Source of the DNA: Streptomyces laurentii
GTDB taxonomy: Bacteria; Actinomycetota; Actinomycetes; Streptomycetales; Streptomycetaceae
Reading direction: 5' to 3'
Assembly: GCA_002355495.1 (NCBI GenBank)
Contig: AP017424.1
Span: forward strand, 1,302,001-1,366,000
DNA: 64,000 bases
The first letter of the stretch is position 1, and each line of letters opens with the position of its first letter. Positions 27,448 through 35,942 of the stretch are shown piece after piece. Under the pieces are notes generated by a model. That model had not been told where the DNA came from. It ran no database searches and was given only the letters and a program-made list of their open reading frames with translations. The position numbers and the translations under genes were made by a program.

Positions 27448-28527
27448 CTAGAACACGACGAGGGCGCGGCCTCCCTTGCCGGCGCGCAAGGCGTCGAAGG
27501 CGGCCGGGATGTCGTCGAGGGTGATCCGGTCGGTGACCAGGGCGCCGGGGTCGAGGCGGCCCGCGCGGATGTGCTCGGCAAGGATGGGCAGGTCGCGGGC
27601 CGGGTCGGAGTTGCCGTAGACGCAGCCGGAGAGGGTGCGGCCCCAGTGGAAGATCTCCAGGGCGTTGAAGGAGACCTGCTGGTCCTTGCCGCCGATGCCG
27701 ACGACCGTGGTGCGGCCGCCGCGCCGGGTGGACTCCCACGCGGTCCGGATGGTGACGGCGCGGCCGACGCATTCGACGGCCACGTCGACGCCGTGGCCGC
27801 CCGTCAGTTTCCGGACGTCCTTGGCGGTGGTGTCGGAGGCGACGACGTACTCGGTGGCACCGGCGGCCCGGGCCAGGGCCTCCTTCTCGGGCGACACGTC
27901 GACGGCCACGATGGCCGCTGCCCCGGCGGCGCGGGCGGCCTGGAGGGTGGCGAGGCCGACGCCGCCGACCCCGAAGACGGCGACCGTCTCGCCCGCCCGG
28001 ACCCGGGCCGAGTGGTGGACGGCACCCCAGCCGGTGAGGACGGCACAGCCGAGCAGCGCGGCGTCGGTGAGCGGTACGCCCTCGGGCGCGGGCAGCACGC
28101 AGCCGGCCGCGACGACCGTCTCCTCGGCGAACGCGGCGACGTTGAGGCCGGGGTGGAGGGCGGTGCCGTCCTCGGTGCGGGCGTGGACGGCGGCGGCGCC
28201 GGAGAGGGCGTCGAGGCAGAGCCAGACCTCGCCGAGCGAGCAGGGGTGGCAGGTGCCGCAGGACGGCGCCCAGTTGAGGACGACATCGTCGCCGGGGGCC
28301 ACGTGCGTGACGCCCTCGCCGACGGCGACGACGGTGCCGGCGCCCTCGTGGCCGAGGACGGCGGGGACGGGCACCCGCAGGGTGCCGTCGGACAGCGACA
28401 GGTCGGAGTGGCACACCCCGGCGGCGGCGAGGCGGACCCGCACCTGGCCGGGTCCGGGGGCGGGCAGTTCGATGCCGGTGATCTCCAGCGGAGAGCCGAC
28501 GGCGGGCAGGACGGCGGCGCGGATCAC
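27448..28527 (-). CDS. Zinc-dependent alcohol dehydrogenase (MDR family)
   Basis: 359 residues. Catalytic-zinc motif GVCHSDLS and GHEGAG, structural-zinc cluster CGTCHPCSLGEVWLC, and Rossmann loop VFGVGGVGLATLQAARAAGA. It belongs to the class III-like/NDMA-dependent methanol or aryl-alcohol dehydrogenase branch of Streptomyces. It oxidises an alcohol to an aldehyde, which the ALDH gene directly upstream (115 bp) could take further. It probably depends on the ALDH promoter and the TetR site at 30088, with a possible attenuating hairpin between the two genes. Confidence 0.88.
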   Translation of the reverse strand: MIRAAVLPAVGSPLEITGIELPAPGPGQVRVRLAAAGVCHSDLSLSDGTLRVPVPAVLGHEGAGTVVAVGEGVTHVAPGDDVVLNWAPSCGTCHPCSLGEVWLCLDALSGAAAVHARTEDGTALHPGLNVAAFAEETVVAAGCVLPAPEGVPLTDAALLGCAVLTGWGAVHHSARVRAGETVAVFGVGGVGLATLQAARAAGAAAIVAVDVSPEKEALARAAGATEYVVASDTTAKDVRKLTGGHGVDVAVECVGRAVTIRTAWESTRRGGRTTVVGIGGKDQQVSFNALEIFHWGRTLSGCVYGNSDPARDLPILAEHIRAGRLDPGALVTDRITLDDIPAAFDALRAGKGGRALVVF

Positions 28528-28566
28528 GCTCGTGTCTCCTCGGGTGCTCGGACGCGCGTACGGAGA

Positions 28567-28604
28567 GCGCCGGGCACCCGGGGCACGGTGGCCCCGGACC
28601 CGGC
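28567..28604 (-). terminator. Imperfect hairpin between ALDH and ADH
   Basis: GCGCCGGG near 28567 pairs with CCCGGCGC ending at 28604, with a second pairing CCGGGGC/GCCCCGG inside. It may terminate part of the ALDH transcript and lower ADH expression. The function is inferred. Confidence 0.5.
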
Positions 28605-28642
28605 GCCGGAGGACGGGAAGCTTCGGCTCAGCTCACCAGGAT

Positions 28643-30034
28643 TCAGAACTGCAGGGACTTGGTCTGGAGGTATTCGGCGAGGCCGTGCGCGCCGAGTTCG
28701 CGGCCGACCCCGGACTGCTTCCAGCCGCCGAACGGGGCCAGCGGGTTGAACCGGCCGCCGTTGATGTCGACCTGGCCGGTCTCCATGCGGCGGGCGAAGG
28801 CGACGGCCGCCTCCGGTGCGCCCCAGACGGCGCCGGCGAGCCCGTACTCGGTGCCGTTGGCGAGGGCGAGGGCATCCTCCTCGTCCTCGTACCGCATGAT
28901 CGAGACGACCGGGCCGAAGATCTCCTCCCGGGCGATGGTCATGCCGGGGGTGACGTCGGCGAAGACGGTCGGGGCGACGAAGTAGCCGGTCTCGCGCGGG
29001 GCTTCGGGGCCGCCGGCGACGAGCCGGGCGCCTTCGGCGACGCCCTGCTCGATGTAGCCGCGGACCCGGTCGCGCTGCCGGGCGCTGACGAGCGGGCCGA
29101 CGCGCTCGCCCGGCACGTACGTGGCGACGGCCGCGGCGGCGAGCGCGACCGCCTCCTCGTACTGGTCGGTGTGCACGAGCATCCGGGTCCAGGCGCTGCA
29201 CGTCTGGCCGGAGTTGGACATGACGTTGGCGACGCCGACGGCGACGGCCTTGCCGAGGTCGGCGCCGGGCAGGATGACGTTCGCCGACTTGCCGCCGAGT
29301 TCGAGGGCGACGCGCTTGACGGCCCCTCCGGCGAGGGCCCCGATCCGGCGGCCGACGGCGGTGGAGCCGGTGAAGGAGACCAGGTCCACGCCGGGGTGCT
29401 CGGCGAGGGCCTGGCCGGCGACCGGGCCGAGGCCGGTGACGAGGTTGAACACCCCGGCCGGCACGCCCGCGTCGTGCACGGCCTCGGCGAAGAGCTGGGC
29501 GGTCAGCGGGGTGTCCTCGGCGGGCTTGAGGACGAGGGTGCAGCCGGCCGCGAGGGCCGGGGCGGCCTTGGCGACGATCTGGTGGAGCGGGTAGTTCCAG
29601 GGAGTGATGGCGGCGACGACGCCGACCGGCTCGGAGTAGACGGTGGAGTTGCCGACCTTCTCCTCGAAGGGGTGGGTGGCGGCGAGTGCGGCGTACGTGC
29701 CGGCGACCGTGACCGGCAGGGCGGTGTGCACCCCGGCGGCGAGCTTCGGCGGGGCGCCCAGCTCGGTGGTGACGGTGGCGGCGATCTCCTCGGCGCGGGC
29801 GGCGAGCGCGTCGCGGAGCGCGGTGAGCCGGGCGGCCCGCTCGGCGGGCGGGGTGGCGGCCCAGCCGGGCAGCGCGGCGCGGGCGGCCCGTACCGCGGCG
29901 TCCACGTCCTCGGCGGTCCCGGCCGGGACATGGGCGACGACCTGTTCGGTCGACGGGTCGATCACCGCGATCGTCTCCGGGGAGGCGGGGGCGCGCCACT
30001 CTCCGCCGATGTACATCGCGTCGTGGACCTTCAT
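28643..30034 (-). CDS. NAD(P)-dependent aldehyde dehydrogenase
   Basis: 463 residues. The cofactor loop FTGSTAVGRRIG, the general-base region ALELGGKSANVILP and the catalytic Cys in NSGQTCSAWTRM are present. The C-terminal motifs EEIFGPVVSI and GRFNPLAPFGGWKQSGVGRE follow. It oxidises an aldehyde to the acid. Upstream, 54 bp before ATG 30034, lies a 19-bp TetR-type operator nearly identical to the one at 25722, which couples this gene and probably ADH to the acyl-CoA dehydrogenase. Confidence 0.93.
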   Translation of the reverse strand: MKVHDAMYIGGEWRAPASPETIAVIDPSTEQVVAHVPAGTAEDVDAAVRAARAALPGWAATPPAERAARLTALRDALAARAEEIAATVTTELGAPPKLAAGVHTALPVTVAGTYAALAATHPFEEKVGNSTVYSEPVGVVAAITPWNYPLHQIVAKAAPALAAGCTLVLKPAEDTPLTAQLFAEAVHDAGVPAGVFNLVTGLGPVAGQALAEHPGVDLVSFTGSTAVGRRIGALAGGAVKRVALELGGKSANVILPGADLGKAVAVGVANVMSNSGQTCSAWTRMLVHTDQYEEAVALAAAAVATYVPGERVGPLVSARQRDRVRGYIEQGVAEGARLVAGGPEAPRETGYFVAPTVFADVTPGMTIAREEIFGPVVSIMRYEDEEDALALANGTEYGLAGAVWGAPEAAVAFARRMETGQVDINGGRFNPLAPFGGWKQSGVGRELGAHGLAEYLQTKSLQF

Positions 30035-30087
30035 CCGCTCTCTCCTCGCCTGTCACGCGGTCACGCTGTCGCGTGCCTGCGGGCCCA

Positions 30088-30106
30088 AACTAGCGCTGTT
30101 AGTTTT
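30088..30106. promoter_or_regulatory. TetR operator upstream of the aldehyde dehydrogenase
   Basis: AACTAGCGCTGTTAGTTTT is palindromic at its ends and matches the 25722 site at 15 of 19 positions. AT-rich against its surroundings. Confidence 0.75.
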
Positions 30107-30622
30107 CGCGCGCCAGAGTCCTCTTCCCGCGGTACGGACCATGGCGAGGTGCGCTCCCGCGGGTCCGGCGCGCGCGTCAGCGGGGCGGGAAGCGCCGGAA
30201 GCGAGGGGCATGGCGGCAGAACCGCACCGCGCCCTGGCCCTCGCGTCCGTACGAGGCGAAGGGGCCCGAACCCTGGACGGCTGGCCGGCGGACCGGCCGG
30301 CCACAGGGCGGTCCGGCGCGGGAGCGGATGTCCGCACCGGCCGCCCTGCCGCCGTCCTGGGGAGGGCCCGCCCGGAAGCGGGGCGCGGTCCCGAGGAGGG
30401 GCGGGAGCGCTCGTTCCGGGCGACGACGGACCGCGTGACGCATGGCGGGGCGGAGCGGTCCGTGAAGGCGGTGCCGGTCGGACACCCACAGGGGGTGCGG
30501 GCTCCTGCCGGCTCCTCGGCCATCGTGCGCGCCGGGCCCGAAGGAGCGGAAGCCTCTGGCAAGTTCTCGCCAGGCCGGGCCAGGGCCAAGGGCGGGTACG
30601 GGGGCGGGGACGTGAAGCGGGG
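30107..30622. other. Long intergenic region without a supported gene
   Basis: 516 bp between the ALDH promoter and the sortase stop. Open frames run through on both strands but have no RBS, no recognisable domain and composition typical of non-coding high-GC DNA. No terminator stands out. Confidence 0.5.
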
Positions 30623-31486
30623 TCAGATCGTGCGGTCGACACCCGTGAGGTGGGCGAAGACCACGATGTTGGAGGCGTAGCCGTTCTTGCGGTCGAAGAG
30701 GCCGCCGCAGGTGAGCAGCCGCAGTTCGGCCCGGTCCGAGGGCCCGTACACCTCGTCGTCGGGGAAGGACGCCTTGTCGTACGTGCGGACCCGGTCGACG
30801 GTGAAGACGGCGACCCGTCCGTCGGCGCGGGCGACGCGCACGGTGTTGCCCGGGTTCAGCACGTTGAGGTTGAGGAAGATCGCCGGTCCGGTGCGGGTGT
30901 CGCGGTGGCCGACCACGACGGCGGTGCCGCGTTCGCCGGGCGTGACGCCTTTCGCGTACCAGCCGACGACCCGGGGGTTGTCGACGGGCGGGACCGCGAG
31001 ATGCCCGGTGCCGTCGAGCCCCAGTTCGACGACCGGAGCCTGGATGGTGATCGCGGGGACGGCGAGGGCGGTGGGCCGGGAGCGCTTCAGCGGCGCGGCC
31101 GGCGGCTGGGGACGGGACTGCGGCACTACGACGGGGCGGGCCGCGACCGGTGCCGCCACGCCGTGGCCGACGGGCGCCGCCGCGAGCACGGGGCCGGGCG
31201 GCGGCTGGTCGTCCTGCGCCCACCACAGGCCGCCGACGACCAGGGAGAGGGTCACGAGGACGGTGCGGGCGAGCCGCCGGGTGCGCCGGAGCCGCCGCTT
31301 CCGGCGGACGGAGGCTCCGCCGCGCCGGACGGGCCCGCGCGGGTGGGGCCGGCGCGGCCCCGTCCCGCGCGGGCACCGCTCGTACGAGGGCCGCTCATAC
31401 GGGGGCCGCTCGTACGAGGGCCGGGCCGGGACCCGGCCGCCGGCGGACACCGTCCCGCGCGGGGGAACGGACCTACGCGACGCCAT
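30623..31486 (-). CDS. Class F sortase
   Basis: 287 residues. A basic, Tyr/Pro-rich cytoplasmic N-tail carries three PSYER-like repeats. It is followed by one transmembrane helix (about 73-90, ARTVLVTLSLVVGGLWW) and an extracellular sortase domain. Catalytic His is in VVVGHRDTR and catalytic Cys in LLTCGG, with a C-terminal YASNIVVFAHL strand. The DNA-level repeat in the N-tail is PYERPSYER. Class F sortases of actinomycetes have few known substrates. The gene for a probable wall protein overlaps its 5' end by 14 bp. Confidence 0.88.
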   Translation of the reverse strand: MASRRSVPPRGTVSAGGRVPARPSYERPPYERPSYERCPRGTGPRRPHPRGPVRRGGASVRRKRRLRRTRRLARTVLVTLSLVVGGLWWAQDDQPPPGPVLAAAPVGHGVAAPVAARPVVVPQSRPQPPAAPLKRSRPTALAVPAITIQAPVVELGLDGTGHLAVPPVDNPRVVGWYAKGVTPGERGTAVVVGHRDTRTGPAIFLNLNVLNPGNTVRVARADGRVAVFTVDRVRTYDKASFPDDEVYGPSDRAELRLLTCGGLFDRKNGYASNIVVFAHLTGVDRTI

Positions 31487-32072
31487 TGTTGCGCCGGCGC
31501 GAGCGGCGGACGAGAAGGAGGCCGGCGGTGCCCGCGAGCGCCGCGACGATCGCCGATCCGACCCCGAAGGTGGTGTCGTCCCCGACGGCCGCGACGTTCT
31601 CCGCCGCCCCGCCGCCGCCCGCGCCGACCGGGCCGTGCGGCGGCTTGCCGCCTGTCTGGCCGCCGGTGCAGTCGACCGTGAAGACCTTGTGCTTGGCGGC
31701 GCCCGTCTCGCCCAGGAACTTCCAGGTGAGCCGGTACGTGCCGTTCGGCAGCATGAGGTCGTTGGTGTGCCCGATGCCGACCGAGAGGTTGATCGACCCG
31801 CTGAGGTTCGGCGTGGCCGACTTCGCCGGCTGAGGGGTGATCTCCCAGTCCACCAGTTGGAGGGTGTCGAAGTTGAAGGCGTCGAGGTAGAACCGGCAGA
31901 CCTTGGTCTCGTCGCTCAGCGAACCGACGGGCGTGCCCGACAGATGGATCTTGACGTCACCGTTGTCGCCGGGGGCGGCGAAGGCCGCGGGCGCGCTCGT
32001 CAGGGCCAGGGAACCGAGGGCGAGCGCGGTCACGGCGGTGGACAGCAGGGGGCGGAGAGCCGGGGCGGTCAT
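31473..32072 (-). CDS. Cell-surface protein, probable class F sortase substrate
   Basis: 199 residues: Sec signal peptide (1-32, ending AAFAA) and a beta-rich domain of about 110 residues with two Cys (KVCRFY and TVDCTGG). A Gly/Pro spacer GKPPHGPVGAGGGGAAEN follows, then a hydrophobic helix (GSAIVAALAGTAGLLLV) and the basic tail RRSRRRNN. This is the layout of a sorting signal, but no LPxTG is present. The pattern PxGxVxAGxGG may replace it. The stop overlaps the sortase start by 14 bp, strong evidence for co-function. Direct repeats lie upstream (32105-32132). The -RBS is GGAGGAA. Confidence 0.8.
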   Translation of the reverse strand: MTAPALRPLLSTAVTALALGSLALTSAPAAFAAPGDNGDVKIHLSGTPVGSLSDETKVCRFYLDAFNFDTLQLVDWEITPQPAKSATPNLSGSINLSVGIGHTNDLMLPNGTYRLTWKFLGETGAAKHKVFTVDCTGGQTGGKPPHGPVGAGGGGAAENVAAVGDDTTFGVGSAIVAALAGTAGLLLVRRSRRRNNGVA

Positions 32073-32104
32073 GCGGGATTCCTCCAGTCGTACCGATATC
32101 GAAC

Positions 32105-32132
32105 CTATTGGTCGATAATCTGACTATTGGTC
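32105..32132. promoter_or_regulatory. Direct repeats upstream of the surface protein/sortase operon
   Basis: CTATTGGTC occurs exactly twice with a 19-bp period (32105-32113 and 32124-32132) in an AT-rich stretch 33 bp upstream of the surface-protein start. This is the spacing of two activator half-sites on one helix face, so a regulator site is likely. The regulator is unknown. Confidence 0.6.
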
Positions 32133-32248
32133 ATCCCGTGACTACGGAGGGTGGCAACAAGCCGTGTCACCCTCCGACTTCCACCCGTCCGGCCCTGGAT
32201 CCGCCGCGGGGGCGGGCGGCTCGCGCCGGGCACTACCGGGGCGCGGCC

Positions 32249-33658
32249 TCAGAGAATGCCGACCAGGATGCCCGCGCCGAGCACGACCAAAGAGGTCAGC
32301 GCCGCCCACTTCACGGTGAAGCGGGTGTGGTCGCCGAACTCGACCCGCGCCATGCCGACCAGCACGTACACGGCCGGGACCAGCGGGCTCGACATGTGCA
32401 GCGCCTGGCCGACCAGCGAGGCCCGGGCGATCTCCACCGGCGGGACGCCATGCGCCGCGCCGGCCTCGGCGAGCACGGGCAGCACGCCGAAGTAGAAGCC
32501 GTCGTTGGACATGAAGTACGTGAGCGGCAGGCTCAGCGCGCCGGTGACCAGCGCCATGTGCGGGCCCATGCCGCCCGGGACGGCGCCGACCAGCCAGTCG
32601 GCCATGTGCGCGACCATGCCGGTCCCGGAGAGCACTCCGGTGAAGACGGCGGCGGCGAAGACCATGCCGGTGACGTTGAGGACGTTGTCCGCGTGGGCCG
32701 CGAGGCGGGCCTTCTGGTCGGCCATACGCGGGAAGTTGACGGTGAGTGCGAGCGCGGCACCCAGCAGGAACAGCACCGGGATGGGCAGCAGCTCCGTGAT
32801 CATCGCGGCGATCAGGGCGGCGGTGAGGCCGGCGTTGAACCAGTACAGCCGGGGCCGGAGCGTCTCGCGGTGCGGGTCGAGCACGGTGAAGGCGTCCTCG
32901 TCGCGGGGCTCGCCCTCGGCCGCGCCGGCCGCCGTGTCGCCACCGGCACCGGTGCCGGCACCACCTTCGCTGCCGCCACCGCCGTCACCGGCCTCGACCA
33001 GGACGCTCGCCGCCTGCGGCGCGGGGACGCCGCCGAGAGCGAGGCGGCCGACGCGGGCGCGCTCACGGCGGCCGAGGGCGTAGGCGAGGAGGAAGACGCA
33101 CAGCAGGCCGGCGCCGAGCGCCGGGATCATCGGGACGAACACGTCGGCCGCGTCGAGCCCCAGCGCGGTGGCCGCGCGGGCCGTGGGGCCGCCCCAGGGA
33201 AGGGTGTTCATGACCCCGTTCGCGGTGGCGGCGACGCCGGTCATGACGACGAGACTCATGCCGAGCCGTTTGTAGAGCGGGAACATCGCGGAGACCGTGA
33301 TCATGAAGGTGGTGGAGCCGTCGCCGTCCAGCGAGACGATGGCGGCCAGCACCGCCGTACCGACCACCACCCGCATCGGGTCGGCCTTGCAGAAACGCAG
33401 GATGCCGCGGACGACCGGATCGAACAGGCCGACGTCGATCATGACGCCGAAGAAGACGATCGCGAACATCAGCATCGCGGCCGTGGGCGCCAGCTTGCCG
33501 ACGCCGTCGAGGACGCAGTCGCCCAGCCGGGCCCCTTGGCCGACGGCGACGCAGAACAACGCGGGAATGAGCACGAGTGCCGCGATCGGCGACATCTTCC
33601 GGGTCATGATCAGGACCAGGAAGGTCGCGATCATGGCGAAGCCGAGGATGGTCAGCAT
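32249..33658 (-). CDS. CitMHS-family citrate/metal symporter
   Basis: 469 residues with about 12 transmembrane helices and a central Gly-rich hydrophilic loop (about residues 215-270). CitMHS features include SLDGDGSTTFMITVSAMFPL, NTLPWGGPTARAATALG and FMSNDGFYFGVLPVLAE. Members import citrate complexed with Mg or Ca/Fe in symport with protons. ATG 33658 is chosen for the GTGAGG RBS. GTG three codons upstream is possible. The neighbouring TetR gene lies upstream in the same direction. Confidence 0.9.
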   Translation of the reverse strand: MLTILGFAMIATFLVLIMTRKMSPIAALVLIPALFCVAVGQGARLGDCVLDGVGKLAPTAAMLMFAIVFFGVMIDVGLFDPVVRGILRFCKADPMRVVVGTAVLAAIVSLDGDGSTTFMITVSAMFPLYKRLGMSLVVMTGVAATANGVMNTLPWGGPTARAATALGLDAADVFVPMIPALGAGLLCVFLLAYALGRRERARVGRLALGGVPAPQAASVLVEAGDGGGGSEGGAGTGAGGDTAAGAAEGEPRDEDAFTVLDPHRETLRPRLYWFNAGLTAALIAAMITELLPIPVLFLLGAALALTVNFPRMADQKARLAAHADNVLNVTGMVFAAAVFTGVLSGTGMVAHMADWLVGAVPGGMGPHMALVTGALSLPLTYFMSNDGFYFGVLPVLAEAGAAHGVPPVEIARASLVGQALHMSSPLVPAVYVLVGMARVEFGDHTRFTVKWAALTSLVVLGAGILVGIL

Positions 33659-33811
33659 GAAGGACACCTCACGTCACGTTCGTCCGTGAACAGCCGTCAG
33701 AGTGGTGGTGCGGCCGACGGTAGGTGCGGGATGAGCGCGGCAACAAGGTGGCCTCGTGCGGACCGTACGAGCGAAACCCCAGGCCAGGCTGGTGCCCCAG
33801 GGGCGCGTGGG

Positions 33812-34579
33812 TCAGTGGGTGCCGCGGGGCCGGGCCAGCGCGGGTGCCAGGTAGGCGTACAGGAGGGTGCGGGTCTCGGCGACGAGCGCGGGGTCGCCGG
33901 AGGGGTCGGTGCGGAAGGCGAGCCGCAGCAGGGCGTCGGTGGTCTCGACGCCGACCAGCACCTTGCGGCGCAGGGTGTCGTCGGCGGACCGGCCGAGGGG
34001 CCCGGCGAGGAGGCCGCAGATACGGTCGGCGACGAGGTGGTTGGGGTTCTCGCCGGAGCCTTCCGCGACGCCCGACCCCTCCGGCTCGTCCGGGGCGGCG
34101 CACGGGTCCGGGACGCCGAAGTCGACGAGGCCGAAGCCCGGCACCGTGCGCTTCATCGCGAGGTACGCGTCGAGGACGGCGTCGATGACCCGCCCGGCGT
34201 CGACGGGCCGGAGCACGGCCCCGCCCTCGCCCGAAGCGACGGCCGGGGCCGGGAGCGCGGCGAGGCCGGCGGCGACGCGGGCGGCGTAACGGTCGAGGTT
34301 GCGGTGGGCGAGGGCGGCGGCCATGGCCCGCTTGTTGCCGAAGAAGCGGTAGACGGACCCGATGGGGACGCCCGCGCGGACCGCGACGGCGCGGGTGCTC
34401 AGCCGCTCGTACCCGGTCTCGTCGAGGAGTTCGGCACAGGCGTCGAGGATGCGGGCGAGCCGCTCGGCGCTGCGCCGCTGGATCGGGGCGCGGCGGAGCG
34501 CGGGTCCCGTCGCCGGGCGCGGGGCGGGCGGCTGCGGGACGAGCGGGCGGGGGCTGGACTGGGGCACGGAACCCATCAT
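33812..34579 (-). CDS. TetR-family regulator
   Basis: 255 residues. A Pro-rich N-tail precedes the HTH ETGYERLSTRAVAVRAGVPI and GSVYRFFGNKRAMAAAL. The C-terminal domain resembles TetR_C regulators and has a disordered Gly/Glu insertion near residue 170. It lies upstream of the citrate-type transporter and immediately downstream of the envelope operon (16 bp after the start side of its last gene), so it could act on either. No matching operator pair was found. Confidence 0.85.
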   Translation of the reverse strand: MMGSVPQSSPRPLVPQPPAPRPATGPALRRAPIQRRSAERLARILDACAELLDETGYERLSTRAVAVRAGVPIGSVYRFFGNKRAMAAALAHRNLDRYAARVAAGLAALPAPAVASGEGGAVLRPVDAGRVIDAVLDAYLAMKRTVPGFGLVDFGVPDPCAAPDEPEGSGVAEGSGENPNHLVADRICGLLAGPLGRSADDTLRRKVLVGVETTDALLRLAFRTDPSGDPALVAETRTLLYAYLAPALARPRGTH

Positions 34580-34595
34580 GCCGCTCCGGTCTGAC

Positions 34596-35942
34596 TCAGG
34601 CGATGAGCAGGCCGATGCCGCCCAGGGTGTACGCGATCATCAGCGCGAACAGCGGGAGTTGGCCCGCCACGGCCCGGGCGGGCGGGAAGAGCCGGACGGA
34701 GCGGTCGTGGGCGGCGACGACGCCGAGCACGTGGCCGGTGACGATCGCGACGACCTGGAGGGTCGCGAGGCCGCCGGGACCCAGGGGCGGGGCGGGCGAG
34801 GGGGCGTTGTCAGTGCCGGCTGCCATCATGACGGTGCGTGGCGATTCGGTGACGAAGAGCGAGAAGTAGTGGGCGACGAGATAGCCGAGGGCGATGGGCA
34901 GCAGGGAGTGGGCGAAGGAGGTGAGCGGGGTGGCGAGTTCGCGGTGGAGCAGCCGCAGGACGCCGGCGCACAGGGCGTAGAGCGCGGCGACGAGGGCGAC
35001 GGCGGCGAGCAGGCCGAGCGTGGCGGTGAGGGTGCGGCCGAGGGATGAGGTCTGGAGGGTGGTGATCCAGCGGGGGTTGTCGGAGAAGCCGTCGTAGGCG
35101 GTGGAGCCGAGGAGGACGCTGACGGTGGCGACGAGGCCGGGGACGGGCGGGGTGGCGTCGAGGCCGTTGAAGGGGGAGCGCACGACGAGCCGGCCGTCGG
35201 CGCGGCGGCCGAAGGGGGAGAGCCGGGCGAGCAGGGAGGAGTAGACCTCGAAGGGGTCGGCGTGTTCGAACCAGGCGGGGCCGTGGCGGGCGGCGCCGAG
35301 GAGGCCGGTAGCCGTGTAGACGCCGAGGGCGGCGAGGAGGACGGGGGCGGTGGTGTTGTCGGGGGCGACGAGTTCGAGCCAGGCGAAGAGCAGGAGTCCG
35401 GCGGCCGCGGGCCGGATGCCGAGCCGGGGCGGGAGCGGGCGGGGCGCGCGCCGCGTGGGCAGGAGGGCGGACAGGGTGCGCAGGGGGTTGAGGAGGCGCC
35501 AGACGGGGCCGAGGAGAAGGGAGGCGGGGACGAGTCCGACCCAGAGCAGGACGTAGACGGCGCCGGGCGCGGGGTTCCGGTCCGGGTCGTCGGGGCCGAG
35601 GAGGAGGTACAGGACGACGGCGAGACCGGCGGCGGCGCCGAGCAGCCGGAGGGCGGTGCGGGTGGCGGTGGCGTCGGCGAGGCGCTGGACGGCGGCGGGC
35701 AGGGGGCGGCCCGCTTGGTCGCCGCGGAAGCGGGAGACGGACCAGAGCAGGCCGAGTGAGAGGAAGGAGACGAACAGTGCGGCGAAGGCGCCGGCGTACG
35801 CGTAGAAGGGCGAGAGGGGCAGGTCGTGCTGGGCGCCCACGCCATGGGCGAGCGGCAGGGGCGGCGGTGCCGTCAGGAGGCCGGTGACGGGGCCGGGAAG
35901 CGGGCCGGTGAGCGGGCCGGTGAGGCCGGTGAGTGCCGTCAT
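34596..35942 (-). CDS. Polytopic membrane protein of an uncharacterised envelope operon
   Basis: 448 residues with about ten hydrophobic helices. The first part reads LAHGVGAQHDLPLSPFYAYA, a His-containing segment placed before TM1. Later segments include HGPAWFEHADPFEVYSSLLARLSPFGRR and SLLPIALGYLVAHYFSLFV; His residues recur near helix ends. The family (hypothetical actinobacterial membrane protein) has no known function. It is the last gene of a three-gene unit, and its ATG overlaps the stop of the cupredoxin-like lipoprotein gene by 4 bp (ATGA). Confidence 0.75.
   Translation of the reverse strand: MTALTGLTGPLTGPLPGPVTGLLTAPPPLPLAHGVGAQHDLPLSPFYAYAGAFAALFVSFLSLGLLWSVSRFRGDQAGRPLPAAVQRLADATATRTALRLLGAAAGLAVVLYLLLGPDDPDRNPAPGAVYVLLWVGLVPASLLLGPVWRLLNPLRTLSALLPTRRAPRPLPPRLGIRPAAAGLLLFAWLELVAPDNTTAPVLLAALGVYTATGLLGAARHGPAWFEHADPFEVYSSLLARLSPFGRRADGRLVVRSPFNGLDATPPVPGLVATVSVLLGSTAYDGFSDNPRWITTLQTSSLGRTLTATLGLLAAVALVAALYALCAGVLRLLHRELATPLTSFAHSLLPIALGYLVAHYFSLFVTESPRTVMMAAGTDNAPSPAPPLGPGGLATLQVVAIVTGHVLGVVAAHDRSVRLFPPARAVAGQLPLFALMIAYTLGGIGLLIA

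Noticed and set aside
30053..30642. Protein-coding frames in the 0.5-kb gap upstream of ALDH
   Set aside because: No RBS, no domain, low-complexity Arg/Pro/Ala content, and overlap with the TetR operator region.
27635..31681. A plus-strand open frame of about 1350 codons across ADH, ALDH and sortase genes
   Set aside because: It is antisense to three well-supported genes and low in complexity, so it is a codon-bias shadow.
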